From the NCBI RefSeq assembly GCF_964199755.1, contig NC_133896.1, forward strand, positions 91,372,215-91,436,214: DNA of 64,000 nt, in the 5' to 3' direction. Source of the stretch: Larus michahellis (taxonomy: Eukaryota > Chordata > Aves > Charadriiformes > Laridae). The translations under genes and the position numbers were made by a program. Below are positions 13,640-26,392 of the stretch, piece after piece (the stretch's first letter is position 1; each line of letters begins with the position of its first letter). The notes below the pieces were generated by a model. That model ran no database searches, was not told the origin of the DNA, and saw nothing but the letters and a program-made list of their open reading frames with translations.

Positions 13640-15650
13640 CTTCTTTGTCCATCAATATTTTCCACGCTTGGTTAGATAAAGTCACAGTGACCTGATGTGG
13701 TGTGGTGGATAGTCCCACTTGAAGCAGAGTTTCTGAGCAATGCTTCACTGATTTGTTGACGTGGAAATCCATGAACAACTGATAAATTACAAATGAATTC
13801 TTAGTTGTGCTTACAGCTCCAGCTTCTCACACAGAGAGTACCTTAATGTGCTTCTCTTTCCATCTGCTGCTGTTGACTGGGAGCTCTTTCCATCACCAAT
13901 CCTTTTTATTCCTGTAATATTCATTCACCATTAGATGACAACTTTATCCAATGGTATATTGAAGGTCAGACCGTCATCTTTGTTTAACATCAATCCTTGA
14001 TATCTTGTTAATCAAAATGATGGTGCAACAGAGAGTGCTGCAGAAATTCTGGGCAAGCATAGCAGAGTTTTCTTCAAATACTGCAAGGATGGATGAAGTA
14101 AAAATACTGATAAAGAGCGAGCCATTCCCTCTCCTCCCCATTCTTTTTCGTCTGCTCAGAAAAAAAAACCCAAACCATAGAGGCAGTGAGTACTATTATT
14201 TATTTTTTTAGGAAGCAGATATTCAGGCTATACTCACCACAATCACCTGATACTGGCCACTGTAGTCTGCAATTAATAGTCCAGCTGAGGCTTAATTGTG
14301 TCAACTATGAAAATAAGGACATTCCTGAAATGTTTGATGTACATTTTAACTTCTCTAACAAGGACTATGAGAGAACAGTAAAAAAGGAGTTTGTTGTATT
14401 AATTCTTTCCCCTTTCTCTAAAACCGTCTTGCCGCTGGCAGGCTGCTGGCCCCAGGGGCAAAGGCACAAGGCAGTTGCACACGGTGGCAACCGGTTCTTC
14501 GGGGCGCACTGGTCCAACCTTCATTGCCCACCTCTTTCCAGTCGCAGCAAACTTCCCCGCCAACACTGCCCAAATGAAAGCCAAGTTATGTTACTAGCGG
14601 GGACCCCCCCCAAACCATACAAAAGCAGCCCATTTAGGGTCAGCTCGCTGCAGCTACATCCTGTCTCTCTCCAGAGGATGGCAGCAGAGGTCAAGCAACC
14701 CTGAAGGACCCTTCTCCCCGCCCTGGCCCAGACCCCGCTGAGCTCTCTGCTGTTCCCAGGCTTGAGTTCAACAAGTTTTCCAAGGGCTCCAGGCACGGCA
14801 GGATAAAGCGGTATTCTGTAACAACAAAATCCGGACAGTAGTCCCAGGTAATACCAAGAGAAAGTACAGAGAGCAGTGCAAAAGGAGAAGAATCACCGCC
14901 CCCACCCCGCCCCCGGCGGCCACACAGCCCCTCCTGCCTTGCCCAGAGATGTCCCCGGTAGCTCTCCAGGGGAGGGGGACGGCCTGTTGAAAATAAAATG
15001 TAGTTATTTCGGCAAGCGATGGAAAGAGTGTTACGCATGGTTTGGCTAGCATACAACCGGGACGGTGCAAATTCATGAGATAAGTAGCTTTCAGCGTTGG
15101 ATGATGGTGAACGTAGCTTGTGCTAGCTGTAGATCGTTTTTCTTGAAGTTCTCTCTTTTGAGGTGAGGTATTTCTAGAATAAAATGAAAATAATATGTGT
15201 ATAAATAAATAATGTCACATGTGTAAGTAGCAGATGTAAATGCTACTGTTGTAGATGATAATAAAAAGCACCAGTATTGTTGTCTGAAAAACAGAAAGGA
15301 AGGTCACAATGTAAAATGCAGAAATAGGGTGTAAACAGAGACCCAGGATGCAGGCAGGGATATTAGAGAGGCAGAGGGCTCGTGCTGGTACTAAACGCAT
15401 CCACAAGTGTGAGGATGCCTATGAGACAAGTGTGTGTGTGCATTGGTTGGCTAGCAAGCATCAAGGTGGACTAGTCAGCGAGTAGGAGACACATTATCTC
15501 TCGGTCAGAAAGCCAAGATCCAGGCATGATATTGGACAGGCTGAGAGCTCACAGAGATATTAGAAGGACCTGTGAATGTGGTTGTGGTTCTAGAAAATGA
15601 GGATGTGTGTGTTTTCACTGGTGGACTTCAATCTTGATCATCTGGAGAGG
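13640..15650. other. Intergenic, no gene recognised
   Basis: The GC content rises at about 14410-15000, where overlapping frames on both strands are open (up to 172 codons from 14186). None resembles a known domain, and frames open on both strands suggest composition rather than coding. No RNA gene seen. Confidence 0.5.
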
Positions 15651-15651
15651 G

Positions 15652-16340
15652 GGAAGGGGACTTAGCTGTCTACATTTACATTTTATGTGAGTCCTGGTAG
15701 TGTTCTACGTGGGGTTGTTGAAAGCAGCACCTTGTCTGTGGCAGCCTGTGCAGTTGGCCGTGTCAGTGTCCATTGCATGGACATAGGCGTGCGTGTCTCT
15801 GGGTTACACACCCAGCCTCACTACTGGCTGAACCTGCAGTCTGGGAAGAAGCAGCCGAGTCCACCAGCCTTCGATGGAGAGACCCCGGCTGGGCTCCAGC
15901 AGCCAAGCAGGAAGAGCAACCAGCGCTGAAGCCCACCATACATCCCTCAACTATACTTACACACTAAACTTGAAAAGTGAGTTGACCAAAAAGAAACTCC
16001 GGAACTGGAGTTTTTCCAGAGAAAAACTAGCTTGTGCAACTTTATTGTTCATTCCTTTTACTTCATGTCGTTGTTCTGGGATACACTTTCACCCTTTGGT
16101 TCATTATTGCTGATCAGCTGCTTACAGGAACTACCAGGGGCTTTCGTGGAAGAGCATCTTGCATTTTGAAACCCTACAGATCAGCAGATACTATCGGAGT
16201 TCCCTTTTTCTTGCAGTTTTTGTATTTTCTTCTGTGTTGAAAGCAATAAAAGTGCATCCTGAAAAAGCAGTTTCACACATGCACACCAAAAAAATGAATT
16301 GGCAACAAAAACTCCAAAACACCCAAATGAGTAGAGAGAA
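15652..16340. repeat. Unclassified duplicated sequence, copy 2
   Basis: Second copy of the sequence at about 10112-10830, same orientation. The core 15684-16190 is about 99 percent identical apart from the missing block of about 25 bp after 'gctttcgtggaag'. Most differences look like loss of CpG (for example cgacgg to cgatgg). Beyond about 16195 similarity drops but can be followed to about 16330 ('ccaaatgag'). Confidence 0.85.
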
Positions 16341-16458
16341 ATTGCAGGGACAAATTAATTGCTGAGTGCTAGGACAAAGCAAAGAAGCTCATTAGACCCA
16401 CTTGAGTCAATGTCAACAGCAGACTGACGTGGGTGAATAGGAGGGATGGACCAGGGAC

Positions 16459-17258
16459 ATGGATTGGAACCTGGGCGGAGAGAAACCTAATGAAGTTCAA
16501 CAAGGGCTAGTGTGCACCTAGGGATGAATAACCCCATGCACTAGTGCAAGTTAGGGGTTGACCTGCTGGAAAGCCACTCTGCAGAGAGGGACCTGGGAGT
16601 CCTGGGTGACACCAAGTTGGCCATGAGCCAGCAATGTGCCTTTGTGGCCAAGAAGGCCAATGGTCTCCTGGGGTGCATTAAAAAGAGTGTGGCCAGCAGG
16701 TGAAGGGAGGTCATCCTCCCCCTCTACTCTGCCCTTGGTGAGTCCACATCTGGAGTATTGTGTCCACTTCTGGGCTCCCCAGTTCAAGAAAGATAAGGAA
16801 CTACTGGAGAGAGCCAGTGGAGGGCTATGAAGATGATCGGGGGACCGGAGCACCTCTCTTATGAGTAAAGGCTGAGGCACCTGGGTCTGTTTAGGCTGGA
16901 GAAGAGACGACTGAGAGGGGACCTCATCGATGCTTATAAATTATAAAGGGCAGATGTTAAGAGGATGGGGCCAGGCTCTCCTCAGTGATGCCCAGCAACA
17001 GGACACGGGGCAACAGGCACAAACTGGAACACAGGAAATTCGGTCTCAACATGAGGAAAAAATTACTTTGAGGATGACAGAGCCCTGGAACAGGCTGGAG
17101 GAGGAGGTGGTGGAGTCTCCGTTTCTGCAGATATTCAAAACCCACCTGGAAGCATTCCTGTCCTGCCTGCTCCAGGTGAACCTCCTTTGGCAGGGGGTTT
17201 GGACTAGATGATCTCTGAAGGTCCCTTCCAACCCCTACCATTCTGTGATTCTGCGATC
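16459..17258 (+). repeat. CR1 LINE, 3' 0.8 kb
   Basis: Begins in the pol frame ('aatgaagttcaacaagggct'), continues through 'gtggccagcaggtgaaggga' and 'tggagaagagacgactgaga' and ends 'ccattctgtgattctgcgat'. Stops and indels break the frame. Confidence 0.88.
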
Positions 17259-17367
17259 ATCTTTATTTATAGCAAGATTGCTGAGAAATAATATGGGACA
17301 GGAAATATTATAATTTGTGAGTCTTGGGTCTTAAGTAATGAGCTTGAATGATCCTGCTATGATCGCA

Positions 17368-18080
17368 ACATCATAGGATAATTCAGGTTGGAAGTGACTT
17401 CTGGATGCTATCAGGTCAAATCTGCTGCTCAAAACAGGGACAGCTATGAGGTCAGACATGGTTGCTGAGGGCTTTATCCAGTCAGGTCTTGAAAACCCTC
17501 CGAATATGAAGACTGCCCAAGTTCTTTGGGTAACATGATCTAAACTTTTCCTGACCTCGTAATGAAAAAGTTTCTCACTGTATCAGTTGGAAACTCTCTT
17601 GATTGGGTTTATGTCTGTCACTTTCTCATCCTCCCACCATGTGTCACTCTGAAAAGCCTGGCTCCGTCTTCTCAATAACATCCTTGTAGGTATTGAAAAG
17701 CTGCTATTAGGTCTGACTAAATACCTTTCTCCAGCTGAACAAGCCCAGTTCCCCAGCTTCTTCTCACAGGGCAAGTACTGTGGTCCCCTGACCTTCTCTG
17801 TGGCCTTCTACCAAGCTCGCCTGAGTTTATCAACATCGTTCTGTACTAGGTGACTGAAAGCTGGATGCAGTGTTCTAGATGCTGTCTAAGAAGCACTGAG
17901 TAGAGGGGGATAATAATTTCCCTGAATCTATTGGATAGAATCCTGTTAATACAGCCCAGAATGCTGTTAGCCTTCTTTGCTGACAGGGCAGACTGTTGGT
18001 TCATGTTCAGCTTGCGGCCTACAAAGGCCATCAGGACTTTTTCAGCAGAGCTGCGCCCCAGATAGTCAGTCCCCAGCACT
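17368..18080 (-). repeat. CR1 LINE, older copy
   Basis: Reverse-strand CR1 with 3' end near 17368 ('catcataggataattcaggt'). The frame 18079 to 17846 keeps pol-like residues (SAKKANSILGCINRI, PLYSVLLRQHLEHC). More diverged than neighbouring copies. Confidence 0.8.
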
Positions 18081-18554
18081 GATATGCAGAAGTTTGTACC
18101 TAAAACAGAAAAGAAAACATTTTGGGTAGGAGTTTTCAGAAAGCTAGAGAACAGAGAGATTGTACAAGTGCTGGTTACAAAGCTAGGAGGGGAGAAAGCA
18201 GTGTTGGAGAGAAAGGTTTGTTACTGTAGAACTACGAAAATGTTTCCTGGAAGGGGCTGAGGTAATGGGAAATGTTGTGAAAGTAGCCAGGACTGGGTCG
18301 GCGAGCCAAAAAAGAGAACAGTGTCCGCAGGAAGCTGCAGGGAGCTGCTAGAGGCAGCAAGCCTCACCGCAGATCACACAGCTTTAGCTGGGCATTGCAG
18401 CCACAGACAGCCCAGTCCTCAGCTGCGTGGGGGGTTACTGCAAGAGAAGAAACGCAACCAGGTGGCCTGGCAGATGTCTCTCCAGGCTGAGAGACTGTAA
18501 GACAGTCACAAGTATTTGGGAATTAATTATTGCATGTTACCTTATTTATCTGTC

Positions 18555-18654
18555 ATTCTGGACTTTAGTGATGACTTTTGTCAGAGTTAGGTTAATGGTT
18601 GGACTCGATGATCTGAAAGGTCCCTTCCAACCTAGGCAATTCTATGACTCTATG
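18555..18654 (+). repeat. Short CR1 tail
   Basis: About 100 bp of CR1-type tail: 'ggttggactcgatgatctga' then 'caattctatgactctatgg'. Heavily 5' truncated. Confidence 0.7.
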
Positions 18655-19867
18655 GACTTCTCTTTTACAGTTCACTAAGCCAAGTGTTTCATACGTGCAA
18701 GCAGAAGTTGTTAGCCACCTGACTACCAGAAAGCTTTGCCGACTTTTCCCAAGTTTCCAGATAAGCTCTTGTGCTCACAGTAACCCCTTCAAAATCTCAC
18801 CTGGACCTTGGTGGTCTTGGCAGAAGGGTTACATTTGCAAGCGGCATGGGAAGAAAACAAAACATGTACAAAACAAGATTACAGGAGACAGCTGAAGCTA
18901 TGCATAACAAGTCAATCAAACAGGTATTTGAAGCCTTTTTTTAATTTTAATATATGTGGCTGCCTCCTGGTTTTACCCAGTAGGTATAAATACAATGAAT
19001 AATTATACAGAATAAATGCACGTGACAGAAATCTCTATCTCCCTCCCTCTGCACCGGCTCCTTCACTAAATGTTTTCAACACTTGCTTAGACACAGCAAG
19101 TGAGAGCAATTATAGAGTCTTTTCAAAGTAAATTGAACCTTTCTGAAGCTAAATATAGCCAGTTTCTGATATCCCTGAAGAAAAATAAATCCCTTTAACT
19201 GGGTTTTGCCAGGTGAATAGCAGGTAACTCATTTGGCCATTTGTATCTTCTACTTAAAAGAAGGAGAAATAGGCCCAAAGCACCAATTTAAGAGCAGTTT
19301 CTACTCCCATTAAAATCCAACTACATTAGAAAAAACTTCATGCTATAGTGTCCGAAACCAAGAAATTACATCAACAAGGATGGTCTTGCATCTTCATTTA
19401 TTTCCATTGTACATATGAAACCATTCCATAATCTTCAATTCCTTCCTTCCTTGTTTTTTTTTCCCGTCGTGCTTCACGGCATTCAGGTCCTGTCCACTCT
19501 ATGCCTAATATCAGCTATAAAAGCGTTATTCTTGTGTCCTTTAATACCAACAACCACAAGCCAGCCAGCTTTAGCTGTAACAATGCGAAAGCTTTGCCGT
19601 AGACACACCTGGGTCTACACAGCCCTACTACACCTTAGCATAGGGCAGATTTCCTTCTCAGTCACCCATGGATAGCATAAAATTTAAATGTTCGTTTTGC
19701 TGATACCTGGCACTTTAGAGACTCTCTTTGCTGATATACAGGATTTCCAAGTGTATTACTAGTTTGTTGCAATGGAGCTACTGTAGATATGAAAAGAGTA
19801 ATATGAAACTAAGATAACCTCACCTGAAACCAGGGCAAAGTTTGCTGTGTCGTTAAACTCACACATC

Positions 19868-20082
19868 CTAGAATCATAGAATCGCAGAATGGTTTGGGCT
19901 GGAAGGGAACTTTAACGATCATCTAGTTCCAACCCCCCTGCCATGGGCAGGGACACCTCCCACTAGACCAGGCTGCCCAAAGCCCCATCCAGCCTGGCCT
20001 TGAACACTTCCAGGGAGGGACATCTACAAATTCCCTGGGCAGCCTGTTCCAGTGCCTCACCACCCTCGGAGTGAAAAATTCA
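19868..20082 (-). repeat. CR1 LINE 3' fragment
   Basis: Antisense CR1 end, well preserved: 'tagaatcatagaatcgcaga', 'gccatgggcagggacacctc', and 'cagcctgttccagtgcctca'. Confidence 0.9.
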
Positions 20083-20777
20083 CCATGTGCATGGCAGCAA
20101 AAGACAGTGTCAGTAGCATAGCACTAATGCTGTAAAAGAGGGTATTCCCTCAAGGGAGCAGAGATTTATCAAGATTTCTGATCTTTTACCAGAGAACTGC
20201 ACTTAACCAGTGATTTGTTTAGTTAAGTTGAGTCAGCAAGTAGGTGTGTTAGGAATTAAAGATATCAAACTAGTTCCTTGCTTGTTATCTCTTTCTGTAG
20301 AAAAGTATGAATTACATGCTAATTTAGCCAAGACACCCTTGCCTCTGTCCTCCACAGTCATCTTGATCTCCTAAAGCAACGGCTCCCACTCTGATAATTC
20401 AACATTCAGTACTTGTCCCCAGGCAACAGTGAATTTCCAGTGAATTCCTGTCACTCATACCTCCTGAAAGACGGAGCTGCTGATGGTTGCAAGGCTGTGA
20501 GTCCATCTTATGCATCATGGGCATTTCCGTGAGCAGATGTGCTGCGTACAGGGTTCCCAGCTACAGTTCATCAGCCTCTCGTCTGCCTTGTGGTCACTAA
20601 CTCTGTCAGCATCTCCTGCCATCGGTTCCTGAGTGCCCACAGGAGGAGAGTAGACAAGGAGACACCTGCCTTGCTATCAGTGGTCATCTCTCAAACATGC
20701 ATGAGGTTCTCCTCTGGTATATCTGTTTGTTGTGATTCCCAGGGAGGGAGAGCCTGGCTGGTAGGCTGTGGCTTCGC

Positions 20778-20960
20778 TCATAGACTCACAGACTCACAGA
20801 ATAGTTTGGGTTGGAAGGGACCTTTAAAGGCCATCTAGTCCAACCCTCTGCCATGAACAAGGACATCTTCAACTAGATCAGATTGCTCAAAGCCCCATCC
20901 AACCTGACCTTGAATGTTTCCAGGGATGGCACTTTCATTCCAGCTTCTTTTAGTTCCTAG
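20778..20960 (-). repeat. CR1 LINE 3' fragment
   Basis: Antisense CR1 end ('catagactcacagactcaca', then 'ggttggaagggacctttaaa'), truncated after about 180 bp. Confidence 0.88.
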
Positions 20961-23900
20961 AAAAGGATTGTTCAAAACTAATTTCTTGATGGTTTGTAGC
21001 TTGTTCCCAGCCTTTTCAAAGACATTGGACTTGTTTTTGCTGCCTCGTTTATCACTCCATTGGATTTACGAGGTCTGGTAGTGCACATAAATAACAGCTC
21101 ATTCCTTCTGCTGATGAGGATACTTCATGCCGCGTTGTCCTTGGGCCTGAGTATCACTGCAGTGGGAACGGATGCGCAGCAGCCCTAGGTCGCAAGGCTG
21201 CTTTATTCCCTGCAGGTCCTGTTGCGGTGGGAGGGTGTCTCACAGCAGCAGTCCCTCAGCACGTTTATCTGCTTGAGTGCGTTTGCCTACGGGGCGTAGA
21301 CATCATCCACGTGCCAGGAGTTTGGGGGATTCAGGATGAGTCTGTGCTGAGCTCCAGGGCTGAGTATGTTTTGCTAGATGAACCCCAGGAATATGTGGGA
21401 CTGAGTGAACATGAACAGGGCTTTGGAGCCGTATGAAAGACAAAGACAAGTTTGTTCCAAGAAGGGGAATTCCTTATAGGAACAATTCCTTATAGGAATA
21501 ACCTGCTGCAGCTGAGCTTATTTCACCATGGCACAGTCATTTTCCCGGTGATCTGTGCGGATCTCTGCAAGAAGGTTTCTCATTACTGCTTTTGTCAGCT
21601 TCATGCTTTGCATTTTTTGAGATTTGATTTTTTATAAGGATGGAGAATCCCATTTAAGCTTTGCCGTAGCATTGCTATGATCAAACCAAAGTCAAGTCAG
21701 GCAATGCCAAGAAACCACAACAGCACAAGGGGGAGGAATATTCTGACTAAGAAAACCAAGAATAAATTAAAGGAGGAATCAGCAACCGAATGGAAGGTGG
21801 GGTAGCAGTGTTGCTGGCTAAAGAGAAGATGTGTTTGAAGATGCATATGAAAAAAAAATAAAATTGTGCAGCCCTGCTTCCTACAATGGGTTTTGAGTGT
21901 TGGATACATAGATTAAAAGCTGCTGTAATGTCAAGCTGGGGGAGTACCAGTCCTGGATGAAATGAGCAGGACAGAAAGCAATGCTGAAAGCTTGCAAACA
22001 GCAAATTTGAGAATTCTGTATCTGAAAAAACAGCTTGACTTTTCCCAAGTGAATGTTAAATCATTCAGCCAAAAAAAAAAAGAAATTAAGATGTGTGCAT
22101 CAGAATATCCTGTCTTCTTGTTCCCCTCCGCTCCTCTGATTGTAGGCGGCCTGGGGGATGGAGCGGCCACGACAGGTTAAGAGTTAGAGCCGGTCATTTG
22201 CACAGAGGATCCATGTCGGTCATCTGCCTGGAGTTAGGGCCCCATAGTTCCTTCCATTGTGAGACATAGGTTGTGGGTTACTGTCTCCCAACCGACTCCC
22301 TGTTCTCGCTGGTATTGAAAGGGTTCAAACAGGCATAGTTTTCCCACTGTGCTTTGATCTTCTTCAACAGCAGGCCAGAATTCTCAAGCGGCTAGATAAG
22401 GTGTCCCTGAGTCCATCGCAGTCTTCCGTTACCTAAGTGCAAGTGTTTTACTTGCAAGCACCCAAGACTGAACAATGATTAGGGTGATATATGTGTTTCC
22501 CAGCACCCCAGGTGCGAGTCACTTGAGCGTATTTACAGTCCTCCTCACCGATCTTCCGTTGCTTTCCCACACCGTTCTTTAACCTAGAATTTAAGTCCTT
22601 CGTCAGGATGCTTCTCCTCTGGACAATTGTATTGCTGTATATGCAGCTGATGAAGCTCTGTGGGTTTTCTCCTCAGACTGCCTCTGAACTCGGGGTGGAA
22701 GTTAAAATTTGTGCTGCCATAAGGTCTGTACACATTCCCTTCTGAGGGATAACTGCTCCTGTGGGGTCATCTGAGTGTAGTTTGCTGTGCGAGAAGTTCT
22801 CAAATGCCCAACAGTAACTTCTGGTGTAAGTAAGGGGAGAAAAAAAGAGAAAGGGAAAACAGAGATGTGATGTGTGTGTTACGCAATTTTGAAGGGAGGA
22901 TGAATTTATTTTTGCAGTTAAAGATGGTACACAGGGATTTAAAGATTTCTGCTTTTATGCAATATTTTCTGAATGAAATTTGTATCTAGAGTCTGTAAGC
23001 CAGGCCGAATGGAAGGACAGTCACCTGGTGTTCTGTCAGTCAAAAGTCACGACCCATCAATACATCGAGCCCAGCCACAAGCTGAGAGCGGAGTTGGTGC
23101 GAGGAATTGGTTCCGGGAAAGTTTTCCCAAGAACCTGTTATCTAATCAGCAGTGCAACACAGCGTTGTTACGAAATAAGGCAAGTGGTTAATGTATAATC
23201 ATCACCTTGTTTACGGGTAGACGAGATCTGACCTTAAACCCGAGTTTTATATTCTGTGTTTTCCCAAACATGCATGAACTTGTTCTGCGGACGTTTCTAG
23301 TGAAGCAGAGAAAAGTTCAGTCTGCTTATTTATCACCTCTTAGTTATACACTTGGTGTTCGAGCCACCTTCTCCAGAAATCTCCTTTTGGTATATCACGT
23401 TACAAGCCTTCCTTGTGCAGCGTTCTCTTCAAATGGCCATTTGCATTTTACTGTGGATTAGTAATAATCCCCTCTCTGCAAGTTTTTTACTGATTTTTTT
23501 TTTTTTTTTACTCATTGATTTTGGAAGCAGTATTTTTACTCTATATGAGTACCATTTGTAGTTCAACAGGGCTTGGGACCTCCAGATACTGTTTATCCCT
23601 GCAGGGACATGTAGATTGGGATGACGATGCTCTAGTCTTTCCTGAGCAAGAGTGTCATAAAGTGCTTTTTTATAGGGTTGCACATCACATGAGAAGTACA
23701 GTAAGGAACGCCAGGGAGGGTGTTGTGCCCTTCTGAGATGCCTCTTAAAGCCTGCCGCAAGGGTGAGGATGATCAGAGAATACGATTTCAAGGGTACCAC
23801 TATCTGAGCGGTGTAGAAACTGCCTGCTAGTCTGCAGTGCACTGCACCTCGAGAGAAACTAGACACCCACGCACACACTCCCAAAGTAAAGAAAATCCCC

Positions 23901-25045
23901 TCTCTGGTGACCAGGAGAACCAGGGACAGACAGGAAAATGAGCGGGTTAAAATCACAGAGTAACAGCAACTTTGAGAGGTAATGTAATCTTTTCTTTGCC
24001 TAAGAGAAACAGAGGGGAAACTCAGAGATAACATTTATCTGATTCAGAGACATCCTGGCTGTAAATAAATTTTCAGTTATATGTGCCAAGAAAATAAGAG
24101 AATATCTTCTTTCTTCTTTAAGAAATGGCATTTTCACAGAGGAAATATCATTACGTGTATTTCCTAGGAAAGATAATTAGAGACATCTTAAATAATCACA
24201 TTCCTATTAACTGTGCCTATGTAATGACGTTATTGCGCTGACATGCTGAAAAGGATCCCTCAGACATGACCAAGGCAATTCAACAGGACTTCCAAAATCA
24301 TTTCTTCCACAAATTGGTTTGGGCAGAACTTGTTTTGCCACTCCAAAAGGTATTAGTATTGGAGAGTTGCATTAATATGGGGAAAAAAAACATAACATGC
24401 ATTGGTGTTTTGCAGCTTTGCTATATATTGAGCACGACATTGTGCTTGGGCCTTCTGGAAGAATTCTAATGGTGACAATACAGAGATCTGCACAGTCGAA
24501 TTTACCTTATCGAGATATCACATACCCACTGATACCATTGCTACTGACCACATTAGAACATACCGGTGCTTGCTTTCCCCTTCCCAATACACTGTCTCCT
24601 TTCTTTGGGCACAGCTGGCTTTGTCTAGAGAGTGCTTATTGTTTCAGAGTTATTTTGGCCTAGAGTAGGGAGAACGCTCCATGTTCTTTGAATTGAATGT
24701 TGAAATCCCATTAAAAGAAGGTCTTTGCTGAATAGAGCAAGGAAATGTGAAAATGGCTGCAAAGCAGTAAGAAGTGTCCCAAAACACATGGAGCTTGAGC
24801 TATCACCCACCGCCGGGCTATCATGCCCGCATGAGCCTAGCAGAGGAGCACAAGTGGCTGATACGTCAGCACAGACTGCAGTGTTTGCTTCAAAATGGGA
24901 ACAAAGCCCAGCAGATGGTAGAGCAGCACGTTCTGGGCTTCATTTTTAAATATAAACACAAGAAGATCATGGGAAACAGGAGCCCAGCACAGAGCTAGAT
25001 AAGCGTTGCAACGCAGAGCTGCGTGATGGATGCCACAGTACACGG
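20961..25045. other. Intergenic, no gene supported
   Basis: No exon set or known repeat could be assigned. A 45-codon frame at 22608-22745 starts with a hydrophobic run (MLLLWTIVLLYMQL) but has no supported partner exon. A tandem 16-bp repeat ('aattccttatagg' units) lies at about 21468-21500. Long A and T tracts are present near 22070 and 23495. Confidence 0.5.
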
Positions 25046-25618
25046 TGCCATGGTTTAAGCCCAGCCGGCAACTGAGCACCACGCAGCCTCTCGCTCACTC
25101 CCCCCGGCTGGGATGGGGGAGAGAATTGGAAGAGTGAAAGGGAGAAAACTCGTGGGCTGAGGTAAAGACAGTTTGATAGGGAGAGCAAAAGTCATGCACG
25201 CAAGCAAAGCAAAAACAAGGAATTCATTCACCACTTCCCATCGGCTGGGAGGTATCTCCAGGAAAGCAGGGCTCCATCAGGCATAATTGTTACTTGGGAA
25301 GATAAATACCATAATTCCAAACGTCCTCACTTCCTTCTTCTTCCCCCAGCTTTATATTCTGAGCATGACGTCACATGGCATGGAATATCCCTTTGGTCAG
25401 TTGGGGTCAGCTGTCCCAGGCATGTCTCCTCCCAACTTTTTGTGCATTCCCAGCCCTGGCTGGCAGGGCGGTGTGAGGAGCAGAAAAGGCCTTGAGAGCT
25501 CAGCAACAACCAAAACCTGTAGTGTGCTATCAACACTGTTCCCAGTCTGAATCTGAAACGTAGCACTGTACCAGCTCCTAGTAAGAAAGTTAACTCTATC
25601 CCAGCCAAAAGCAGGACA
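25046..25618 (-). mobile_element. Avian ERV solo LTR
   Basis: Looks like a solo LTR read on the minus strand. It opens TG at 25618 with 'tgtcctgcttttggctggga' and ends CA at 25046 ('aaccatggca'). It has a TATA-like 'aatataaagc' near 25350 on the minus strand. The start resembles a family of ERVL-type LTRs frequent in birds (from general knowledge, not checked). The flanks 'cacgg' and 'cgtgg' are similar but not an exact target-site duplication. Confidence 0.75.
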
Positions 25619-25829
25619 CGTGGCCTGGAGAGTGCAGCTGCCATTACACAGGGACAACACAGAACTGCAACTCTCTGCTCTCCAGGTAAACTTGTACATG
25701 GTGTGGTGGTGTGCTCTCCCCTTTTTCCCCCCCAGGATCCTGCTCAAGCCATGGCCATCAGCGGGAGTTGTTATGAGTTGCACTTGAACTGTGGGAGATG
25801 GCTGGCAACATAACCAAAACACTGTCTGG

Positions 25830-26392
25830 AGTGGGAACCTAGGTATCTTATTCCCATGAGAATATGACTATAGGTCAATTATCTTACTCCATAAACAGTG
25901 GACAGCCCAAGAGCCCTTTGAGCTCTCCTGCACGGCAGCGGGCTGCAAGACAGGACCTCCCCTTGAGTGGGGACGCTCGCTTAAGGTTCTTCTCCTTGAG
26001 GTTGAGAGATTCCTTGCCACAACAGATTCTCGGTAAGTGACTTTGAATATTAGCTAAGTGATATAAGGATTGATTGCGCATGCATAATCCTTTAGACATA
26101 AACCGTTGACCAAGTCTGGGACTAGGATTGGATCCAGCCGCACCCAGACTCCTCTCTCAGAAGGAGTTTAGAAAGCAAGGGGGTCCTTTCTGAACCTCGT
26201 GACTCCACGGGAGGGTCTCCCTGAGAGCTTGTCTGACCCTGGCCTCTATGCAGTGAATAACCCAGTGTACCCTGGCATCGAATCTCATAAAACACTATCG
26301 CATTCACTACTAAATTTGTTAAATCACTGTTTTATGTTAATAAACATTTCAATACTCTCTTACAAGTGAAGTTATTCACTCTGCCCGCGACA
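25830..26392 (+). mobile_element. Probable solo LTR or LTR-leader piece
   Basis: Plus-strand element ending '...cccgcgaca' at 26392, with AATAAA at about 26339 shortly before the end and a TATA-like 'ccataaacagtgg' near 25891. The stretch 25878-26045 aligns with the leader of the minus-strand retrovirus near 43290-43430 (shared 'ccctttgagctct'). The left boundary is not resolved and may lie between 25780 and 25850. Confidence 0.6.

Noticed and set aside
14186-14704. 172-codon frame on the plus strand
   Set aside because: No domain, no splice or promoter context, and several minus-strand frames are open over the same bases.
22973-23198. Two overlapping 72-codon frames, considered as a possible lectin or receptor exon
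   Set aside because: Cysteine spacing matches no domain I know and the splice borders are not convincing.
23429-24034. 201-codon frame on the minus strand
   Set aside because: Ends through a poly-A-derived Lys run and has no known domain; not supported as a gene.
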